Below, one piece after another: positions 14,601-20,967 of a stretch of 31,369 bases of DNA. A program made the position numbers and the translations under genes. Position 1 is the first letter of the stretch; each line of letters begins with the position of its first letter. Source of the DNA: an uncultured Porphyromonadaceae bacterium (lineage in GTDB: Bacteria; Bacteroidota; Bacteroidia; Bacteroidales; Muribaculaceae); the NCBI GenBank assembly GCA_902495075.1, contig CABUVO010000039.1, positions 1 through 31,369 of the forward strand, read 5' to 3'. The notes under the pieces are model-generated. The model made no database searches. It saw nothing but the letters and a program-made list of their open reading frames with translations, and had not been told where the DNA came from.

Positions 14601-16328
14601 TTATTTGGAATCAGAAGTAGTCGAAGAGGTCTGTGTCGACTCTGTCGAAGTTTTCTGCGCCGACGATAGATTAACCGAAGCATTTGGAGCCGGATGTGCA
14701 ATGGCATCAGCACCGGCTGCAGCCTTGGCAGCCGCTTCGGCATGCCGAGATGCGGTTTCAGCATCAGCCGCAGCCAGATCTGCAGCCTCTTTTACCTTCG
14801 CAGCGGCATTCTCCTCATTGATCTCAGCAAGCAAGATATCCTGCTCAACCTCGTTTATCTTTTCCTTCTCGGATGCGATGGTTGCGGCAATGTTTGCAAG
14901 ACCGGAATCAAGATCTTTCTTGGCATCCTCAAGAGTGGCGGCGGCACGCTGCAACGGCGACATATCCGATTTCGGTGCAGGAGTGTCAATTCCGTGCTGG
15001 CTTGCGAGAAGTTCGTTATATGTTCCGTTCTTCATGGCTTCCCTATAGATAGGAGGAAGATTGTCGACAGGATGACCTTCACGCGTACGTATGCCGGTAT
15101 AAATCTTATAGATCACTACTGCAACCGCGCAGATGAGCAATACGATAAGGGAACATACGAATGGAAATGCCTGATTGCTGTCGGGAAGAGGAGTGTGCCC
15201 GAAAAGCATTCCTACATACTTGAAGAAAAATGGATTAAGCACATTTCCCAGAGAATCCATTGTAGAATAGATTGCCAATGAGATTACAGCAGCTGCCGGA
15301 GTGGAGATTGCCACACATTTATTTTCGACATAAGGCTGAGCCACTCCGTAGAAGAAACAGGCGATGAATATACCCACACCGATTATCACCGGCATGCTTG
15401 TGACAAAGATAAGCAGAAAGCCTGCTGCCATCGCAAGGAGCGTGATAACGTAAGTGCCATGTTTAAGCCAACGCATCACCCAGTTGAGAGCAAAACCCGA
15501 TATCATGATTCCGAAGAAGAGCACAGCCTGAAGATAACCCGAGGTAACAGATGAATTAACGAGATAAGGGATATAGTTTGATATAGCCCCGATCACAAGG
15601 GTTATCACGAAATAGAAAAGACAATATTTTATCAATGCCGGAATATTCACGCTCTGGCTATAGCTCATACTTTTCTTGGGAGAAGGAGTCTCATTCATCC
15701 CGATGGCAGCTGAAGCCTCGTGCCGGTCTTTCGGTTCCTTAATATATTTTTTAATCGAACCGGAGAAAAGCAACGGGAAAATAGGAAGCAGATAAATCAC
15801 AAATGGCAACCGCCAGTCAATTTTTGCCATGTAACCGGTTGCGATGACACCTATCATAAGACCTACATTCACCATTGCCGAAGCATTGCCATACTGCTGT
15901 TGGCGTTGCTTGCCGGCAAACATGTCAGCCACAAACACGGAAGCCAAAGGTGAAATAATACCTGCTCCGATACCTATTATAAAACTTAAGACAATCAGCA
16001 CAATCATACTGGGGGCAATCCAGAATGCCGCTGCGGAAATTACATAAAAAATACATACCCAATAAAGCATCTTCATGTTATTCCATCGTGTTGCAAGCGC
16101 ACCTCCAAGAAGAGTGAATGGAATAGCGGCAATGTTGGGAGCTACAGTCAGCATCTGAGTGGTAAGTTCAGACGTTCCCGGGAAAACTTTAAGCAACATC
16201 GGCATCACAGGGGCGATGGCAAGTCCCGGGATAGATGTTATGATCCAGATAATGTAGAGATCGATCAAGGCGAGCCATCCCACATACGTGCCTTTGCCTG
16301 ATTTAACTCCTTGTGATGAAAATCCCAT
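14601..16328 (-). CDS. MFS transporter with a long coiled-coil C-terminal tail
   Basis: Inner-membrane carrier of 575 aa. Residues 1-410 hold about 12 hydrophobic segments of the major facilitator superfamily, including LIDLYIIWIITSIPGLAIAPVMPML, IIGIGAGIISPLASVFVADMFAG and GVAQPYVENKCVAIS. Residues about 411-575 form an unusual cytoplasmic extension: a charged, Ala-rich predicted coiled coil (LEDAKKDLD to AEAAAKAAAG) ending in a Ser/Thr tail. I start at the ATG at 16328 (MGFSSQGVKSG); the longer frame adds 11 residues. It is first in the operon with the two Ntn hydrolases, so it probably imports their substrate. It is a paralogue of the divergent MFS gene. Confidence 0.87.
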   Translation of the reverse strand: MGFSSQGVKSGKGTYVGWLALIDLYIIWIITSIPGLAIAPVMPMLLKVFPGTSELTTQMLTVAPNIAAIPFTLLGGALATRWNNMKMLYWVCIFYVISAAAFWIAPSMIVLIVLSFIIGIGAGIISPLASVFVADMFAGKQRQQQYGNASAMVNVGLMIGVIATGYMAKIDWRLPFVIYLLPIFPLLFSGSIKKYIKEPKDRHEASAAIGMNETPSPKKSMSYSQSVNIPALIKYCLFYFVITLVIGAISNYIPYLVNSSVTSGYLQAVLFFGIMISGFALNWVMRWLKHGTYVITLLAMAAGFLLIFVTSMPVIIGVGIFIACFFYGVAQPYVENKCVAISTPAAAVISLAIYSTMDSLGNVLNPFFFKYVGMLFGHTPLPDSNQAFPFVCSLIVLLICAVAVVIYKIYTGIRTREGHPVDNLPPIYREAMKNGTYNELLASQHGIDTPAPKSDMSPLQRAAATLEDAKKDLDSGLANIAATIASEKEKINEVEQDILLAEINEENAAAKVKEAADLAAADAETASRHAEAAAKAAAGADAIAHPAPNASVNLSSAQKTSTESTQTSSTTSDSK

Positions 16329-16371
16329 AATATAGTATTTAAAATAACAATAATTTACCATAGAAACGTTT

Positions 16372-16388
16372 GAACAAAATTTTTGTTC
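16372..16388. promoter_or_regulatory. 17-bp palindrome between the divergent MFS genes (operator candidate)
   Basis: GAACAAAA-T-TTTTGTTC is a perfect 8-bp inverted repeat around one base, placed 43 bp from one MFS start and 95 bp from the other. No regulator gene is adjacent, so any binding protein would be encoded elsewhere. Candidate -33 TTTG (16404-16407) and a loose -7 (near 16429-16438) for the rightward gene lie beside it. Confidence 0.4.
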
Positions 16389-16483
16389 TTAATTCTGCGA
16401 CTATTTGTCACTATTAGTAAGCAAAATTTAGAACTTTGCTATATTCAAGTTGTTATAAATACAAAGTTTCAAATATTCATATT

Positions 16484-17815
16484 ATGCTGTACGTAAATTC
16501 CGGAAACGGGAAAATACCATGGATTTCCCTCGTCGCGATTCTATCCATATCGCTGGTCGTTAATCTTCCTGGTCTTGCGGTTTCACCTATTCTGGCAAAA
16601 TTGCACGAAATATTCCCTCATTCAAATGAGCTTGAGATCCAGATGCTGACTTCATTGCCGAATCTGGTGATTATCCCGTTCATCTTGCTTTCAGGCAAAC
16701 TTGCTAAAGGAAATAAAAAAATGTTGGTACTCGCAATCGGTCTTATAATTTTCACGATAGCCGGGGTTTTATATTTCTTCGCAAATACAATGACAGAACT
16801 TATTCTGCTCGGTTGTCTTGTTGGCGTAGGATGCGGATTTGTCATACCCTTAGCTGCGAGTCTGCTCGCCATATATTTCTACGGCAGACGTCGCGTATGG
16901 GCTTTGGGAATGAAATCTGGAATCTCAAATGCGGCTGTAATCGTAGCCACGCTCTTCGTTGGATGGGTTGCGGCATACAATTGGCATCTGTCATTCATCG
17001 TTTATCTTACGCCAGTCTTACCCTTCCTCCTTATTCCGTTTATGAGCGGCAAATACATCACCTCTCATTTCATTCCGGATCAAGAAAAAGTACAGTTCCT
17101 TAAACAGAAGGAGATTGACAACACTGCAGCCCAAGCAAGCCATCCGGGTTATCCTCTCCCTGCCCCGGCTCATAAGAAAATTGTAAAACTTTTGCTTAGT
17201 GTAATTGCCCTTTATGTAATCTGCACCTATGCAACCACCACAGTAAGCTATTGCCTGCCTTTCACGATGGGACATTACGGATTTGATTCAGGCATTGTTG
17301 GCATTGCCACCGCGATGTTCTTCCTTTCCGCCACAGTTGCCGGATTCACTCTGCCGATTGTAATGAAAACAATTGGAAGTGTTACTATCCCTGTTTCAAT
17401 ACTCATATCAGCTGTAGGATTGTTGCTTGTCTCCCTTTTCCACACATTGCCGATATATATAATTGGAGTCTTTCTAATCGGTTATGGATACGGAATTGTA
17501 CAGCCGATCATATACGACAAGACCACTGCGATCGCTCCTAATAAATCTCTTGCGAACCAATATTTCGCATACGTACTTACCGGTAATTACATAGCCATAT
17601 CGGTAGTGCCGTTCTTTATAAAACTCATGGCTGCCATATTCCACACCACTACGGAAGCTTCTCCCAACTTCGCATTCTATCTGAATGCTGTTATCCTTGC
17701 CATTCTTTTCATCACGGCGCTTGTTATGAGAAAAGCCTATGTCTTCCACACAGATCCTGTAAGTTTCAAAGCCCGTCACGCAAAACACGCTCCTCTAAAT
17801 GGAAGTAAAAAGTAA
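16484..17815 (+). CDS. MFS transporter
   Basis: Carrier of 443 aa with about 12 membrane segments and no tail. It aligns by eye with the divergent MFS gene at its N-terminus: VVNLPGLAVSPILAKLHEIFPHSNELEIQMLTSLPNLVIIPFILLSGKLA against SIPGLAIAPVMPMLLKVFPGTSELTTQMLTVAPNIAAIPFTLLGGALA. The two therefore arose by duplication. MFS motif A-like RRRVWALGMKSG and GYGYGIVQPIIYD are visible. The ATG at 16484 is preferred over the TTG at 16436, whose extra residues are polar and unrelated. The last codons (GSKK, TAA) are made of AGTAAAA heptads. It probably transports the same class of compound as its paralogue. Confidence 0.87.
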   Translation: MLYVNSGNGKIPWISLVAILSISLVVNLPGLAVSPILAKLHEIFPHSNELEIQMLTSLPNLVIIPFILLSGKLAKGNKKMLVLAIGLIIFTIAGVLYFFANTMTELILLGCLVGVGCGFVIPLAASLLAIYFYGRRRVWALGMKSGISNAAVIVATLFVGWVAAYNWHLSFIVYLTPVLPFLLIPFMSGKYITSHFIPDQEKVQFLKQKEIDNTAAQASHPGYPLPAPAHKKIVKLLLSVIALYVICTYATTTVSYCLPFTMGHYGFDSGIVGIATAMFFLSATVAGFTLPIVMKTIGSVTIPVSILISAVGLLLVSLFHTLPIYIIGVFLIGYGYGIVQPIIYDKTTAIAPNKSLANQYFAYVLTGNYIAISVVPFFIKLMAAIFHTTTEASPNFAFYLNAVILAILFITALVMRKAYVFHTDPVSFKARHAKHAPLNGSKK

Positions 17816-17834
17816 AAAGTTAGAAGTAAAAAGT
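17804..17834 (+). repeat. AGTAAAA heptad array over the MFS gene stop
   Basis: Four exact-register 7-bp units (AGTAAAA, AGTAAAA, AGTTAGA, AGTAAAA) begin three codons before the TAA, encode the terminal Ser-Lys-Lys and supply the stop codon. They run into the terminator stem. Confidence 0.85.
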
Positions 17835-17869
17835 GGCACGCCTCTACAAATTTGAGGCGTGCCACTTTT
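17829..17869. terminator. Strong bidirectional rho-independent terminator
   Basis: AAAAGTGGCACGCCTC (17829-17844) pairs over 16 bp with GAGGCGTGCCACTTTT (17854-17869) around a 9-nt loop. The T-rich flank on the plus strand and A-rich flank on the other suit termination of both the MFS gene and the convergent porin gene. Confidence 0.88.
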
Positions 17870-17908
17870 ACTTTCTTACTTCTTCCCCGTTACTTTTACC
17901 TTTAAATG

Positions 17909-19288
17909 CTATAGTGTGAACATAACCTGCATCTGGATGCGGTTATCGTGTGCTGTGCCGGCATTCCATGTGCCTCGTCTTCCATAAAGATATTCCATAC
18001 CAACCTGGAGATATGATGAGATATTATAGAATACATTGCCTGCAAAATAGAAACCATATCTATAGTTATTTATGTTATCGGGAGAATCGGCAGCTGCCTC
18101 TGCGTATGGCGCCACACTCCATATGCGTGATTCCGATGCCACGGCATTTACCTGCCATTTCTTATTGATATTGTAGGTTGCACCAAGTGTGACACCCATC
18201 ATCGGTGAGGGAGTCATATATCCCGGTTTTGAATCTTTCGGTATAAACGACAATGGTTGTCCGGAAATATCCTGAAGATACGCACCGATGCCCTTGCCAT
18301 AAGCCGCCTGCATATAGAGGATAAGGGGCTCAACAGGATTCAGGTTACCACTGAGCATCACGCCCCAGCCTACACTATTACGGCGTTTCCCTTCAAGAAG
18401 ATCGCGATATGAGAAATTGCGTATTATACCCGACAGACGGATTCGATTATAGTCCGAAGCCGCATATTCAACCCACATCGGGATATCAGGAACATTCTGA
18501 TTATACGCTTCCGGATCAACCACCGGCTTGCCGTTGATCTCTTCTTCACGCCATGTTTTGAAATCATGTCCTCGGTACACCCCATTAGATGTATAATAAT
18601 TGGGAATATCCAGACCGACTGCAAACCTGAATCCCTTGAACGACGGAGATATGTAGCTCACCTCATAAGATGAGGTCGATATCATTCCGCACGGACCCTG
18701 AGGATCGATAGTTGGAGGAGAAGCAGCTGTGCCGTCTTCAAAGAGGGTAGTCTTCAAACCGGCAGTGATACCCATCCACGATACATAAGCCTTCTTGAGC
18801 TGAATGGTTGTGGATTCTCCGTTAGTTCCGAATTTAAGGTATCCTGTAACCTGATTCTTTGTGCCACCAAAACCGACTACCTGAAAATCGATATCAGCAT
18901 TCAATGGATTTATGTAGAAATCCGATTTCTTGCCTGACATTGCAGGCACAGGAATCATGCCGGTCACAAAACCGATTCCCGCGCCATCCACCTCATAGAG
19001 GTCATTTCCGAAATCGCAGCCGATTATAGGATTCACTTGTCCTCCGATTGTCATCACGAACTTGTTGTCGGATGTGCGCACCGCAAAGTGAGGGACAGGG
19101 ATTGCGGTAGCCTCGTTCGGACGATCTTTCTTCAGAATCTCCTGCACATCAGGATGATTCACTGTTTTGATAAACTCGATTTTAGAATCTGTTTTCTCAT
19201 CTTCTGCCCCCTTTCCCGCTGAAGAAGTCTGCGCGAGAAGTGGCGTAAACGACATTAAGCATGTCAATAGCAATACCGTGTGTTTCAT
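17909..19288 (-). CDS. DcaP-like outer-membrane porin
   Basis: The 459-aa exported protein has a signal peptide (MKHTVLLLTCLMSFTPLLAQ) followed by a polar linker with a short helical stretch (VNHPDVQEILKKD), as in the DcaP family, whose mature N-terminus forms a periplasmic coiled coil. The barrel begins at FVMTIGGQVNPIIGCDFGN and contains YLKFGTNGESTTIQLKKAYVSW, LKTTLFEDGTAASPPTIDPQGP and GFRFAVGLDIPNYY. It ends at MQVMFTL with the C-terminal aromatic/hydrophobic strand. DcaP porins pass small, often dicarboxylate-like, compounds. Its convergent placement next to the MFS/hydrolase genes suggests a shared substrate, which is inference. Confidence 0.82.
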   Translation of the reverse strand: MKHTVLLLTCLMSFTPLLAQTSSAGKGAEDEKTDSKIEFIKTVNHPDVQEILKKDRPNEATAIPVPHFAVRTSDNKFVMTIGGQVNPIIGCDFGNDLYEVDGAGIGFVTGMIPVPAMSGKKSDFYINPLNADIDFQVVGFGGTKNQVTGYLKFGTNGESTTIQLKKAYVSWMGITAGLKTTLFEDGTAASPPTIDPQGPCGMISTSSYEVSYISPSFKGFRFAVGLDIPNYYTSNGVYRGHDFKTWREEEINGKPVVDPEAYNQNVPDIPMWVEYAASDYNRIRLSGIIRNFSYRDLLEGKRRNSVGWGVMLSGNLNPVEPLILYMQAAYGKGIGAYLQDISGQPLSFIPKDSKPGYMTPSPMMGVTLGATYNINKKWQVNAVASESRIWSVAPYAEAAADSPDNINNYRYGFYFAGNVFYNISSYLQVGMEYLYGRRGTWNAGTAHDNRIQMQVMFTL

Positions 19289-19349
19289 AGTGGAAAAATG
19301 TTTATTAATAAAACACCCTTGAAATAAAATATGTTTTACATATTTTTAT

Positions 19350-19357
19350 TATTTTTG
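19350..19357 (+). promoter_or_regulatory. Probable -7 element (TATTTTTG) for luxS
   Basis: TATTTTTG matches TAnnTTTG and lies 21 bp before the luxS ATG, giving a leader of about 15 nt. The surrounding 19289-19378 gap is very AT-rich. Confidence 0.5.
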
Positions 19358-19378
19358 TAATTCAAATGATTTATACTA

Positions 19379-19861
19379 ATGGAAAAGATTCCGAGTTTCA
19401 CCATAAACCATAATCTTCTGGAGCCGGGGATATACGTTTCTCGTCGCGATGTCACACCCTCCGGAGATGTAATAACTACTTTCGATATCCGCATGACTCG
19501 CCCCAACCGAGAAGCGGCTCTTGATCCTCGTGTACTCCATGCTATGGAACATCTTGCGGCAACCTACCTTCGCAATCACCCCGAATGGAAAGACCGCATA
19601 ATTTACTGGGGACCGATGGGATGCTGCACCGGGAATTACCTATTGATCCAGGGCGATCTTGAAAGCCGCGATATTCTTCCGCTCATACAAGAGACTATGC
19701 AGTTCGTTGCCGACTTCGAAGGTGAAGTGCCCGGAGCCACGCCACGCGACTGCGGCAATTACTCCTACATGGATCTTCCGGAAGCTAAAAAAGCTGCCCG
19801 AAAATATCTCGAACAGCTTTCTGATGCCTCCGATAGGAATTTCAGCTATCCCGCCGATTGA
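19379..19861 (+). CDS. luxS: S-ribosylhomocysteine lyase (AI-2 synthase)
   Basis: LuxS cleaves S-ribosylhomocysteine to homocysteine and DPD, the AI-2 precursor, in the activated methyl cycle. The 160-aa length is canonical. Metal ligands H54 and H58 of the HxxEH motif (LHAMEH), E57, C82 in GPMGCCTGNY and ligand C125 in TPRDCGNYS are all present, so the enzyme should be active. The ATG lies just after an AT-rich promoter. No pfs/mtnN gene is next to it. It converges with the aquaporin gene with 8 bp between the stops. Confidence 0.97.
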   Translation: MEKIPSFTINHNLLEPGIYVSRRDVTPSGDVITTFDIRMTRPNREAALDPRVLHAMEHLAATYLRNHPEWKDRIIYWGPMGCCTGNYLLIQGDLESRDILPLIQETMQFVADFEGEVPGATPRDCGNYSYMDLPEAKKAARKYLEQLSDASDRNFSYPAD

Positions 19862-19869
19862 TATCTTTC

Positions 19870-20568
19870 TCAGGATCTGGCTTTAGTGTTGCCTGCCACC
19901 AGCCTCCAGAGCAAAGCGGCAAGCACAGCTCCTGCAAGCGGACCGACAACCATAATCCAGAAGTCGGGCCAAGCATTGGGTGAAAACAATGCAGGTCCGA
20001 AACTACGTGCCGGATTCACCGAACAGTTGTCTACGGGAATTCCCACAATATTCACCAAACCGAGCGCAAGACCGATCGCGATACCGGCAAAATTACCATA
20101 CCCTTTCTTGGAATCAGTGGCACCCAATACTACAAACACAAACAGCATCGTCAGTAAAATCTCAGTAAGGAGCGCCATACCCTGGCTAACGCCGGGCTGA
20201 CAGACATTAGCTGCAATGGAATTGTCAGAAATCGCCGTGATGCCGCCATATTTGAAGTCAGCGCCACCAATATTGAAAAGCCAGAAAAGGAAGGCCGCGC
20301 CTACAGCCGCACCAATAAGCTGGCTGATGATATAGCCTACACATTCCTTACCCGACATTCGTCCGGTGATCCAGACAGCAAAAGAAACAGCCGGATTTAC
20401 ATGACATCCCGAAATGTTTCCAATTGCATAACACAGACACAAGAGGATAAGACCGAAACACAGTCCTATACCCAAAACTCCGATTTCCGGTCCGGCGAGC
20501 ACTGCGCTGCCGCAAGCGAGCAGCACGAGAAACATCGTGCCTACGCCTTCTGCCAAATACTTCTTCAT
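19870..20568 (-). CDS. Aquaporin (AqpZ/MIP family)
   Basis: Inner-membrane water channel of 232 aa with six membrane spans. The two pore NPA boxes are HVNPAV (58-60) and SVNPARS (185-187), with the selectivity-filter arginine R188. Aligning with E. coli AqpZ, the filter would be F38, N173, C182 and R188. The usual His of water-selective channels is replaced by Asn173, which might widen or alter the filter. The start at 20568 gives the standard MKKYLAEGVGT opening. The stop lies 8 bp from luxS. It is probably monocistronic. Confidence 0.94.
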   Translation of the reverse strand: MKKYLAEGVGTMFLVLLACGSAVLAGPEIGVLGIGLCFGLILLCLCYAIGNISGCHVNPAVSFAVWITGRMSGKECVGYIISQLIGAAVGAAFLFWLFNIGGADFKYGGITAISDNSIAANVCQPGVSQGMALLTEILLTMLFVFVVLGATDSKKGYGNFAGIAIGLALGLVNIVGIPVDNCSVNPARSFGPALFSPNAWPDFWIMVVGPLAGAVLAALLWRLVAGNTKARS

Positions 20569-20658
20569 AGTGGTATTTTTTAATTGATAATTAGATTTCT
20601 TTATTAATGGCTACCTATGACGAAACGTGGACCGCGTACATAGTGGAACCTTCTCAAA

Positions 20659-20679
20659 AGAGTGTTCGGATAATACTCT
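20659..20679. promoter_or_regulatory. Hairpin in the aquaporin-parE intergenic region
   Basis: AGAGTGTT (20659-20666) pairs with AATACTCT (20672-20679), with one G-T pair, around a 5-nt loop. It lies in the 399-bp gap between divergent genes. It might belong to the aquaporin leader. No gene is visible in 20569-20743. Confidence 0.4.
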
Positions 20680-20743
20680 CTATGATAATAACAAAAAAGA
20701 GAATCTCCTGTTTCAGGTATTTTTATTTTAGCGGGATTTTTTG

Positions 20744-20751
20744 TAATTTTG
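20744..20751 (+). promoter_or_regulatory. Probable native parE -7 element (TAATTTTG)
   Basis: TAATTTTG is an exact TAnnTTTG match. Transcription would begin near 20757, only about 5 bp before the left end of the TIR element at 20762, so the element would occupy almost the whole leader. Confidence 0.5.
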
Positions 20752-20761
20752 TGATTACATT

Positions 20762-20957
20762 AGAAGTTGTTTAAACAAATTTTTATGGTAAGATCTATTA
20801 AGATTTTGGAGCAGGTTTGACCGGTTGAAGAGGAAGCAACCTACCGGTTGGTTCCGATGAAAGCGGGCAAAGATGCCCAAAAGATTAGTAAAGATTGCCA
20901 TAAAGTTTACAACTTTTTATTATTTTTGAATAACGTAAATTAGGTTAAACAACTTCT
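20762..20957. mobile_element. 196-bp element with 13-bp terminal inverted repeats (MITE-like candidate)
   Basis: AGAAGTTGTTTAA (20762-20774) and TTAAACAACTTCT (20945-20957) are perfect inverted repeats. The right end is 10 bp before the parE ATG. The TIR matches that of the 226-418 element at 9 of 12 positions and the total length differs by 3 bp. Inside are small hairpins (GGTTG/CAACC, GGGC/GCCC) and a frame open apart from one TGA (MVRSIKILEQV, then PVEEEATYRLVPMKAGKD). An RNA structure closed by the terminal stem is an alternative to a transposon relic. No clear target duplication is seen. Confidence 0.6.
20921..20928 (+). promoter_or_regulatory. Second candidate parE -7 element (TATTTTTG) inside the TIR element
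   Basis: TATTTTTG matches TAnnTTTG and lies 40 bp before the parE start, so the element could itself carry a promoter. No good -33 TTTG is seen. Confidence 0.4.
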
Positions 20958-20967
20958 TAGCCTACCT

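Noticed and set aside
14134..15048. Plus-strand open frame of 304 codons across the hydrolase/MFS junction
   Set aside because: It is antisense to two well-supported genes and is Ala/Ser-rich because it mirrors the Ala-rich tail of the MFS protein.
20569..20743. tRNA or other structured RNA gene in the aquaporin-parE gap
   Set aside because: No T-loop (GGTTCGA-type) or cloverleaf pairing was found; only one small hairpin is present.
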